This document shows positions 1 through 4,687 of a stretch of DNA of 5,081 nt, in pieces; position 1 is the stretch's first letter; each line of letters begins with the position of its first letter. The notes beneath the pieces were generated by a model, which had not been told where the DNA came from, did not search any database, and worked only from the letters and a program-made list of their open reading frames with translations. The stretch comes from Sphingomonas sp. (GTDB lineage: Bacteria > Pseudomonadota > Alphaproteobacteria > Sphingomonadales > Sphingomonadaceae). The position numbers and the translations under genes are program-made. The DNA lies in NCBI GenBank assembly GCA_013812805.1, contig JACCSV010000180.1:1-5081 (forward strand), written 5' to 3'.

Positions 1-754
1 CAAAATCGACCAGCCGGCGATGCCTTTCCGGAAGGCTGTCGGGCAGCGCGATCGATACGCCGGTCAAATTTTCCCGGGCTGTCGAGCTTTGACGCCGGTC
101 GGCGCCGGTGGTCACCCGCTCCCGCCAGTCGTCCGGCGGCGGGGCGATGCCGCAGGCGTCGAACAGCCGCCTGAAATAATCCGCCGCCGCCCCGCTCGCG
201 GGATCCTCCGCATGGCCCGCGAGCTCCTCGAACTTGACCGGATGGACGTCGGCGGAGCCTAGCCAGGCGGCGACATTGAGCTCGTACATGTCCTTGAGCG
301 ACGGGTTCTTGCGCGGGATGCCGAAGATCATCAGCGACAGCAGGTCGTCGACACTGAGCTTGCCGCTTTTGATGTGCTCGACGTTACCGTGAAATTCGTC
401 GGACAGGAAGAAACGCGCCTGCGCCAGCACCCAGTCGTAGGGGTCGCGGTACAGCAGCACTTTGCGGACTTGAGACAGTTCCATCGCCGACGCATCGGCG
501 AAGAACAGGTGCCCGAAGCTCATGAAATTGTGCGCGGGGTCAAAGGCGGCGAGATGGTCGCGCAGGTTCGGCCACTGGATGAACTGCGCCCGATATTGCT
601 GCTCGACCGGAACGAACATGCGCAGGATGTTGCGCAGCAGGTGGCTTCCGCTCTTGGGGATGCTGTTGAGGAACAGCGGCGCCGGCAGTGGCGTCGGAGC
701 GAACCGGCGGGTTTCCGCGTCGAGCGTGTCGGACTTGAGCTTGATCACCGCCAT
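1..754 (-). CDS. Sulfotransferase family protein, N-terminal part (runs off left edge)
   Basis: An open frame reads from an ATG at 754-752 through 251 codons to the window edge without a stop. The protein fits a PAPS-dependent sulfotransferase, a family that transfers a sulfuryl group from 3'-phosphoadenylyl sulfate to an acceptor. Residues 30-40 (NSIPKSGSHLL) match the 5'-phosphosulfate-binding loop after a short beta strand. Residues 98-116 (KVLLYRDPYDWVLAQARFF) match the 3'-phosphate-binding segment, with Arg103 in the expected place. Residues 173-178 (VKFEEL) match the later 'YEdL' motif. His82 in 'FGHL' may be the catalytic base (inference). The position that is usually Ser in the 3'-phosphate motif is Ala111. 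There is no signal peptide, so it is probably cytoplasmic. An in-frame TAA lies just upstream; a TTG three codons before the ATG is the only alternative start. An AAGG about 10 nt before the ATG is a weak ribosome site. The acceptor cannot be told. It lies 71 nt downstream of the TonB receptor on the same strand. Confidence 0.85.
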   Translation of the reverse strand, partial: MAVIKLKSDTLDAETRRFAPTPLPAPLFLNSIPKSGSHLLRNILRMFVPVEQQYRAQFIQWPNLRDHLAAFDPAHNFMSFGHLFFADASAMELSQVRKVLLYRDPYDWVLAQARFFLSDEFHGNVEHIKSGKLSVDDLLSLMIFGIPRKNPSLKDMYELNVAAWLGSADVHPVKFEELAGHAEDPASGAAADYFRRLFDACGIAPPPDDWRERVTTGADRRQSSTARENLTGVSIALPDSLPERHRRLVDF

Positions 755-769
755 TGCCGGCAAGCCTTA

Positions 770-802
770 GTCAAAGCAAAGGGCGGCGGAAACCCGCCGC
801 CC
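770..802 (-). terminator. Rho-independent terminator after the TonB receptor gene
   Basis: A perfect 9-bp GC-only stem (781-789 with 794-802) closes a 4-nt loop. Read on the minus strand it is followed by TTTGCTTTGA, an interrupted U-tract. It lies 23 nt past the receptor stop codon (826-828), so it should end the receptor transcript. It sits between the receptor and the sulfotransferase, so the second gene needs read-through or its own promoter; I see no convincing promoter in the 71-nt gap. Read on the plus strand the hairpin is preceded by A residues but has no T-run after it, so it is unlikely to work in that direction. Confidence 0.8.
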
Positions 803-825
803 TCGCCGTGATTATTACGCGAAAC

Positions 826-2895
826 CTAGAACGTCTTGCTGAGGTTGAGGAACGCGCGGCGTCCCAGGAAATCATACTGTGAAGTCCCGACAACCGGGCC
901 GATCAGCGCCGGAATGCCGGTCCCGCCGATCGTGCTCGTCCGTGGCGGAGTGGTGTCGAACAGGTTCGCGATACCCAGCGTCGCTTCCAGTTTCAGCACT
1001 GGCAGCTCCTTCGTCACCGAAACGCTGTGATAGGCGGTCATCGGGGTCGAAACGTCGACGCAATACTCGCCACGGATCTCGGAGCTGATGCAGGTGCGTC
1101 CGGGGGTGTCGTCGCGGTTCGCCCGAGCGAAATCGCGCCGGTTGCTGGACTTGCCGATCACGTCCATTCCCCAGAACAGGTTCCAGCCGCCCGGAGCGCG
1201 CCACGTCAGGTTGAAGTCGCCAACCCACCTGGGGTCGCCGATCTCGCCGTTGTTGTCCGTCTCCGTGCCTGCGAATAGCGCGAACGTGTCCTTCAACTGC
1301 CACGTGACCTGCGACAGGAAGTTGATTGACCCGAAGCGGCCGATATTCTGCTGAACCAGGCCGGTGAGATCGACGCCGCGGTTCTGCTGCTGCGCGATAT
1401 TCACATACTTGTCCTGGATATTGTCGATCGCGAACGGATCGACTGCCAGGCCGCGCCCGAACAGGTTGCAGAGCGGCTCGTCCGGGAAGAATTCGGAGCT
1501 GTAACAGCCGCGGATGATAGCGGACGCGCCGAGCTGGGAAATCTCGCCTTTCACATTGATGTCGAAATAGTCGACGGCAAGGCTCAGCTTGGTGTCCGGA
1601 AAGATATCTCGCAGGTTCGGCGTGAGGATGATGCTCGCCGTCTTCGCACGCGAGGTTTCCGGATCGAGCACGCCGATGCCGCCCTGGGAGAATACCGTCG
1701 CAGTGATGCTTGCCCCGGCATAATTGGTCGGAATGCCTTCGGCCCGGCAGTTGTCGAAGATCTGCTGATTGATGTTGCCCCGCTCCAGGTTCAGCGCGGT
1801 CTGGACGCATGGGTCGATGCGCCGGCTGTTGACGAAGCTGGTTTCGTTGGCCTTGAACTGTTCGAACAGGGCTGGTGCGCGGAACGAAGTTCCGTAGCTG
1901 CCGCGCAAGCGCAGCCACGGGCTGACTGTCCAATTGGCACCGACCTTGTAGGTCCAGTTGCCGTTGTTCTTGTCGGTGATGCCGGTTTCCGCCTGCTTGG
2001 CCTTGACGTTGGTAATGCGCGCCGCACCGGACAGGGACAGATCCTGGAACAAGCCAGTGTCCTTGAAGATCGGCACATGGACTTCGCCGAACGCTTCCAT
2101 CGTATTGGTATGGCCGGCGGTGATTCCGGAAGCCGTCGCACCCCACGCATTGCCGGCAAGCGTAATCTCGCCCGGGCGGTCGTGGATCTTGTCGCGACGA
2201 GCGGTGACGCCAAAGGCGGCTCCGATCGGGCCCGCTGGCAACTCGAACAGGTTGCCGGTGACCGACCCCTCAAAGGACAGCTGGTTATATTTGGTGCGTC
2301 CCTTTTCCCAGGAGAACAGGAAGTCCGTCTGTTCCTGAGTCATCTGGCCGGCGAGGAAATTCGGATCGAGCCAGGGCAGGTCGATGCAGTCCTTGCCGGA
2401 CACCGGCGTTACCGTTCCGACGCACGATGCCGACTGGAAGTAGGAGATGTCGTACACGTCCTGCAGGATCTGTTGGTCGCGGTAGACGCCCTTGCTGCGG
2501 CTGTACTGGACGTAAGTGTCGAACGCCCAGCCCTTCATGAAGCCGAGGTCGAAGTCGCCGCGGAAGCCGCCGACGCCGCGCAGATAATCCACTTTCTGGC
2601 TGGAATCCGCCTGGTTGGTAATTCCGGTCGGGCTGAGCCAGTTATATCCTGTCCAGCCGTCCGCCCAGAAGGTGCCCGGGCCCCCACCACCTTCACCATA
2701 GTTGTCGCCGGTGTAGCCAAAGGTCCAGAACTGGCGCCAGCTGTTCTGATAGGTCTTGCGGCGGTTGCCGAGGAATTCCGCGAACAGCTCGACGTCGTCG
2801 GTGAGCTCATAGGCGGCGTCGCCGTAAAGCGTGATGCGCTGCGTCTTGGGAGTCAGCGTCTGCTCGTTGACGAACGGATGGTAAGCATTCTGCAC
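826..2895 (-). CDS. C-terminal frame of the TonB receptor: beta-barrel domain
   Basis: This frame holds most of the 22-stranded barrel. It opens with family sequence (QTLTPKTQRITLYGDAAYELTDDVELFAEF) and shows alternating amphipathic strands with aromatic ends throughout. It has the conserved WTVSPWLRLRGSYGTSFRAPALFEQF segment, typical of the mid-barrel 'SFRAP' signature, and a late LEATLGIANLFDTTPP strand. It ends in FLGRRAFLNLSKTF with the terminal Phe recognised by the BAM assembly machinery. Eight cysteines occur as four close pairs, probably in extracellular loops. The apparent first codon, GTG 2895-2893, lies inside conserved sequence and has no ribosome site or signal peptide, so I do not believe it is a real start. 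The stop is TAG at 828-826. The reading frame is open upstream to a TGA at 3000-2998, which bounds the lesion. Confidence 0.7.
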   Translation of the reverse strand: MQNAYHPFVNEQTLTPKTQRITLYGDAAYELTDDVELFAEFLGNRRKTYQNSWRQFWTFGYTGDNYGEGGGGPGTFWADGWTGYNWLSPTGITNQADSSQKVDYLRGVGGFRGDFDLGFMKGWAFDTYVQYSRSKGVYRDQQILQDVYDISYFQSASCVGTVTPVSGKDCIDLPWLDPNFLAGQMTQEQTDFLFSWEKGRTKYNQLSFEGSVTGNLFELPAGPIGAAFGVTARRDKIHDRPGEITLAGNAWGATASGITAGHTNTMEAFGEVHVPIFKDTGLFQDLSLSGAARITNVKAKQAETGITDKNNGNWTYKVGANWTVSPWLRLRGSYGTSFRAPALFEQFKANETSFVNSRRIDPCVQTALNLERGNINQQIFDNCRAEGIPTNYAGASITATVFSQGGIGVLDPETSRAKTASIILTPNLRDIFPDTKLSLAVDYFDINVKGEISQLGASAIIRGCYSSEFFPDEPLCNLFGRGLAVDPFAIDNIQDKYVNIAQQQNRGVDLTGLVQQNIGRFGSINFLSQVTWQLKDTFALFAGTETDNNGEIGDPRWVGDFNLTWRAPGGWNLFWGMDVIGKSSNRRDFARANRDDTPGRTCISSEIRGEYCVDVSTPMTAYHSVSVTKELPVLKLEATLGIANLFDTTPPRTSTIGGTGIPALIGPVVGTSQYDFLGRRAFLNLSKTF

Positions 2896-4034
2896 GGCCA
2901 GCGAGGGCGCATCGTAGCCGGTAGGGACCAGCCGCCTGGGCTCATCAGCGGGGCCACCAGGCCGGCGGTCGGGTCGATGATCGGGATTCCGAGATTCTCA
3001 CCGGGGTACTCGAACTGCAGCAGGTTGACGCTGCCGGTGTACTGGCCGCGGGTGTTGAACAGGTTGCCCGGGCCGATGCCGAAGATGTTCTCGAGGTCGT
3101 AGGTCCAGACGTGGCCCCAGCGCAGATCTTCGCACTTGAACTGCCCGGTGCGCGGATCGACCAGGTCGGCGCGATCGCCGTTGCGGCGGAAGATGTTCGC
3201 CTCGGGACAGCCGAGATACTCGCGATCGCCGCGCGCCAGCTCCGGCTGCTTGAAGACATCGCCGGCGATCATGAAGTGTCCGCGGTCGAAGCGATTGCCC
3301 CAAAGCGCGCTGATCCGATACTGCTCCCCGCCCGAGCGGAACGGGGTGGAGTTGTTGGCGTCGATCTGAAAGCCGTCCAGCTGGTTTTTGGTCATCAAAT
3401 TGACCACGCCCGCAATCGCGTCCGACCCATAGACCGACGATGCGCCGGTCTTGAGGATCTCGACTCGCTGGACGATCGACTGCGGAAGCACGTTGAGGTC
3501 GAACGAGGAGACACCGCCGCGAACGCCCGCCGGACCCGCGCGGCGGCCGTTGAGCAGCACCAGAGTACGGTTGGCGCCAAGGCCGCGAAGGTTGATCGTC
3601 TGCGACCCGGGGCCGCCGTTGGTGACGAAGTTGGACGAGATCGCCGAGGTGATCTGGGTCGAGCCCGCGGCGACTGGCGAGGACTGGAGCATCTCGGCGG
3701 TGCTGGCCTGGCCCTGCCTGATCGCGATTTCCGGGTCGATGCTCGTCACCGGGTCGGGACTGGTGAATTCGGCCTGGCGAATGCGGCTTCCCGTAACGAC
3801 GATGGTGTCGCCGGTTTCGGTGTCGGCGGGAGCGGTTTCGGGCGGTCCCTGGTCGGCGGCATTGGCCTGGGCCTGGTCGTCGGTGGGAGGCGTGACGTCG
3901 TCGGTGGCGGGCGGCGGCGCCGGCGAGCTTGCATCCTGCGCATAAGCCGGTGACGCGAACATCAGCGCTGCGAGCGATGCCCCAAGCAGCAGCTGAGACC
4001 GGACTAGCAGATTACGCGGCTCGACAACGGACAT
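2853..4034 (-). CDS. N-terminal frame of the TonB receptor: signal peptide, TonB box, plug domain
   Basis: This 393-codon frame starts at ATG 4034-4032, chosen because AGGGGAG lies 6 nt upstream and a typical signal peptide follows at once. Residues 1-32 form that peptide (Arg residues, a Leu/Ala-rich core, AYA-QD cleavage after Ala32). Residues 34-75 are a Pro/Ala/Asp-rich, low-complexity periplasmic linker. Residues 76-81 (DTIVVT) are the TonB box that contacts TonB. The plug covers about 85-216 and shows INLRGLGANRTLVLLNGRR (147-165) and VEILKTGASSVYGSDAIAG (191-209), both hallmarks of the plug family. The first barrel strands follow from about 220 and include a Cys pair in a loop (LGCPEAN ... 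QFKCEDL). From about residue 367 the reading is out of frame, and the last 27 or so residues are not receptor sequence. On its own this product could not form a barrel. Confidence 0.75.
   Translation of the reverse strand: MSVVEPRNLLVRSQLLLGASLAALMFASPAYAQDASSPAPPPATDDVTPPTDDQAQANAADQGPPETAPADTETGDTIVVTGSRIRQAEFTSPDPVTSIDPEIAIRQGQASTAEMLQSSPVAAGSTQITSAISSNFVTNGGPGSQTINLRGLGANRTLVLLNGRRAGPAGVRGGVSSFDLNVLPQSIVQRVEILKTGASSVYGSDAIAGVVNLMTKNQLDGFQIDANNSTPFRSGGEQYRISALWGNRFDRGHFMIAGDVFKQPELARGDREYLGCPEANIFRRNGDRADLVDPRTGQFKCEDLRWGHVWTYDLENIFGIGPGNLFNTRGQYTGSVNLLQFEYPGENLGIPIIDPTAGLVAPLMSPGGWSLPATMRPRWPCRMLTIRSSTSRR
2911..2940 (-). other. Probable frameshift site (net -1) in the TonB receptor
   Basis: Family-like sequence leaves the first frame after LMSP (codons ending near 2938) and is clearly in the other frame by GYDAPSLAVQ (about 2920 downward). 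A net gain of one base joins the two. The GGG run at 2938-2940 (CCC in the coding sense) is the most slip-prone candidate and would give LMSPRRLVPTGYDAP. An added G after the Trp codon (giving PGGWVPTGYDAP) or an added C slightly downstream would work equally well. The exact base is therefore uncertain. Stop codons limit any possible site to 2855-2998. Confidence 0.7.
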
Positions 4035-4086
4035 GCTTCACTCCCCTTTTTTTCTGATGAGCCGCCCAAAAAACCGAAGCATCAGA
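4033..4086 (-). promoter_or_regulatory. Two mutually exclusive helices in the receptor mRNA leader
   Basis: In the coding sense the leader contains UCUGAUGCUUC. Its first seven bases (4086-4080) pair perfectly with CAUCAGA (4059-4053). Its last seven (4082-4076) pair perfectly with GAAGCAU (4039-4033), which includes the first two bases of the start codon. The two helices share three bases, so only one can form. The first leaves the SD site and AUG free; the second covers the start codon. This pattern fits a translational switch, but two 7-bp repeats in about 55 nt can also occur by chance. No known riboswitch class was recognised. Confidence 0.35.
4041..4046 (-). promoter_or_regulatory. Shine-Dalgarno site of the TonB receptor
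   Basis: GGGGAG in the coding sense, preceded by a run of seven A residues, stands 6 nt before the ATG. This is a strong site in an unstructured A-rich setting and fixes the receptor start at 4034. Confidence 0.75.
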
Positions 4087-4104
4087 GTCCCGAAATTCCC
4101 CAAT

Positions 4105-4133
4105 GTTTTTCTGCACGTATGAGACGCTGTCAA
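4105..4133 (-). promoter_or_regulatory. Candidate sigma-70 type promoter for the TonB receptor
   Basis: A perfect TTGACA -35 box (4133-4128, minus) is followed after 17 nt by AAAAAC (4110-4105), a weak -10 match. Transcription would start near 4098, giving a leader of about 63 nt that contains both alternative helices. The -35 is convincing; the -10 is poor, so an activator may be needed or the -10 may lie elsewhere. Confidence 0.4.
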
Positions 4134-4157
4134 TCGCCTGTAATATTTGCCGGACCG

Positions 4158-4179
4158 GCTGTGGCGCGGCGGCCACAGC
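4158..4179. repeat. Perfect 8-bp inverted repeat between tRNA-Trp and the receptor promoter
   Basis: GCTGTGGC (4158-4165) and GCCACAGC (4172-4179) surround a 6-nt GC loop. No T-run follows on either strand, so it is not a standard intrinsic terminator. It lies 25 nt upstream of the receptor -35 box and could be a transcription barrier behind the tRNA gene or an operator-like palindrome. No function is proven. Confidence 0.4.
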
Positions 4180-4192
4180 ATCGGTTCAGGCC

Positions 4193-4218
4193 GCAAGAAG
4201 GCGCAGATCTATGGCGCC
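4193..4218 (-). terminator. Weak candidate terminator downstream of tRNA-Trp
   Basis: On the minus strand GGCGC (4218-4214) pairs with GCGCC (4204-4200) across a 9-nt loop and is followed by TTCTTG. The short stem and brief U-rich stretch make it a modest terminator. It stands about 32 nt after the mature 3' end of the tRNA, a sensible place to end that transcript. Confidence 0.3.
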
Positions 4219-4249
4219 ACCGGGCTCTAGCCGGGACAAGCGCGCCGCG

Positions 4250-4325
4250 TGGCAGGAGTGGAGGGACTCGAACCCACGACCCTCGGTTTTGGAGACCGAT
4301 GCTCTACCAACTGAGCTACACTCCT
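4250..4325 (-). tRNA. tRNA-Trp, anticodon CCA
   Basis: The minus strand folds as a standard 76-nt tRNA. The 7-bp acceptor stem is AGGAGTG/CACTCCT, the D-arm contains GCTCAGTTGGTAGAGC, and the anticodon stem is TCGGT/ACCGA with loop CTCCAAA. The anticodon CCA (4292-4290) reads UGG. A 5-nt variable loop and a TTCGAGT T-loop follow. The discriminator is G and the 3' CCA is encoded (4252-4250). The second T-stem pair (50-64) is U-U in this reading; the other four are GC. The gene is transcribed away from secE, opposite to the common arrangement where tRNA-Trp precedes secE on the same strand. Confidence 0.97.
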
Positions 4326-4337
4326 GTGCCGGGGCGG

Positions 4338-4366
4338 GAGGTAAACGCGAGGCTCCCCAACCGCAA
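4338..4366 (-). promoter_or_regulatory. Candidate promoter for tRNA-Trp
   Basis: TTGCGG (4366-4361, minus) and TACCTC (4343-4338) are spaced by 17 nt and would start transcription a few nt before the tRNA 5' end at 4325. Both boxes are only partial matches. Position supports it more than sequence does. Confidence 0.3.
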
Positions 4367-4372
4367 CCTCCC

Positions 4373-4401
4373 TTGAACGCTTCGGCTCACCGCGCTACAT
4401 C
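4373..4401 (+). promoter_or_regulatory. Candidate promoter for secE-nusG
   Basis: TTGAAC (4373-4378) is followed after 17 nt by TACATC (4396-4401). This would give a secE leader of about 55 nt. The -35 is good and the -10 weak. It is the best-spaced pair I see in the 138-nt spacer between the divergent tRNA and secE. Confidence 0.3.
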
Positions 4402-4408
4402 GCCTCCA

Positions 4409-4447
4409 GCTCCGCCGGCCCCCGTGCCCGCGGAGCCTTTCTTTATC
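4409..4447 (+). terminator. Terminator-like hairpin in the secE leader
   Basis: GCTCCGC (4409-4415) pairs perfectly with GCGGAGC (4430-4436), with three more possible GC pairs inside the loop. It is followed by CTTTCTTTATC (4437-4447), an imperfect T-run. It ends only 16 nt before the secE GTG. It may be an attenuator or an mRNA-stabilising 5' hairpin. There is no upstream plus-strand gene for it to terminate. Confidence 0.35.
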
Positions 4448-4463
4448 TGCGAGGCGAGCAAGC

Positions 4464-4664
4464 GTGGCAAAGGTTTCGGTTGGCGAATTCGTCCGGCAAG
4501 TCCGGTCCGAAGGCATCGAGAAAGTGCACTGGCCGAATATGGCCGACACCCGCCGAACCGCGATCATGGTGCTGATCATGACCAGCCTGCTCGCCATCTT
4601 CTTCCTCGGCACCGACTCGACCTTCAGCGCCATCGTCAAATATCTGCTCAGCCTCCTCGGCTAG
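4464..4664 (+). CDS. secE: Preprotein translocase subunit SecE
   Basis: This 66-residue protein is the short, single-span form of SecE usual outside the enterobacteria. SecE clamps the two halves of SecY in the SecYEG inner-membrane channel and is essential for export. Residues 5-31 form the amphipathic cytoplasmic helix and carry the signature KVHWPN (20-25; Lys-Val-x-Trp-Pro), followed by TRRT. Residues about 32-48 are the transmembrane helix, and a hydrophobic C-terminal stretch ends in LLSLLG. The start is GTG, with GAGGCGAG 5' of it (GAGG 9 nt away); no ATG fits the family start. It is followed after 23 nt by nusG, the classic pairing. The identification rests on motif, length and neighbour together and is very safe. 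Confidence 0.96.
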   Translation: MAKVSVGEFVRQVRSEGIEKVHWPNMADTRRTAIMVLIMTSLLAIFFLGTDSTFSAIVKYLLSLLG

Positions 4665-4687
4665 AACCAAAGGCACGCGAAAAACCC

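Larger units (their letters stand above)
826..4034 (-). pseudogene. TonB-dependent outer-membrane receptor, frameshifted
   Basis: Two overlapping minus-strand frames (2853-4034 and 826-2895) together encode one complete TonB-dependent receptor: signal peptide, TonB box, plug and beta-barrel ending in Phe (LSKTF). Such proteins bind a substrate at the cell surface and import it into the periplasm using energy from TonB-ExbBD. The first frame stays homologous in style up to about residue 366 (APLMSP), then gives an Arg-rich, out-of-frame tail. The second frame picks up the family sequence at about 2930 (LVPTGYDAPSLAVQNAYHPF) without any start signal. One extra base would restore about 1069 residues, a normal size for sphingomonad receptors. 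Except for that shift nothing is decayed: there is no internal stop in either half, all conserved motifs are present, and the SD site and terminator are intact. This suggests a recent mutation or a sequencing error. The substrate cannot be read from the sequence. If the lesion is real, the short product is secreted but lacks most of the barrel and should be non-functional. Confidence 0.9.

Noticed and set aside
374..811. Plus-strand 145-codon open frame at the left end
   Set aside because: It is antisense to the sulfotransferase, whose minus-strand frame has recognisable PAPS-binding motifs.
803..825. TAATAAT on the minus strand as a -10 box for the sulfotransferase
   Set aside because: There is no acceptable -35 about 17 nt upstream, and the strong terminator lies just downstream of the would-be start.
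872..2146. Minus-strand 424-codon open frame in another phase of the receptor
   Set aside because: It is an Arg/Pro/Gln-rich shadow; the overlapping frame has clear barrel motifs such as SFRAP and the terminal Phe.
2077..3102. Plus-strand 341-codon open frame
   Set aside because: It is a GC-rich antisense shadow of the receptor, spans its frameshift without effect, and shows no domain, ribosome site or sensible composition.
3822..3935. GC-rich low-complexity stretch as a repeat array
   Set aside because: It encodes the Pro/Ala/Asp-rich linker of the receptor; no exact unit repeats, and such linkers are usual in this family.
3111..3953. Plus-strand 280-codon open frame
   Set aside because: It is antisense to the plug and linker; its Gly/Arg/Val-rich content is the complement of the receptor's Pro/Ala linker.
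4119..4376. Plus-strand 85-codon open frame (…GGTRTHDPRFWRPMLYQLSYTP…)
   Set aside because: It is the antisense of the tRNA-Trp gene; this peptide is a well-known spurious translation product of tRNA complements.
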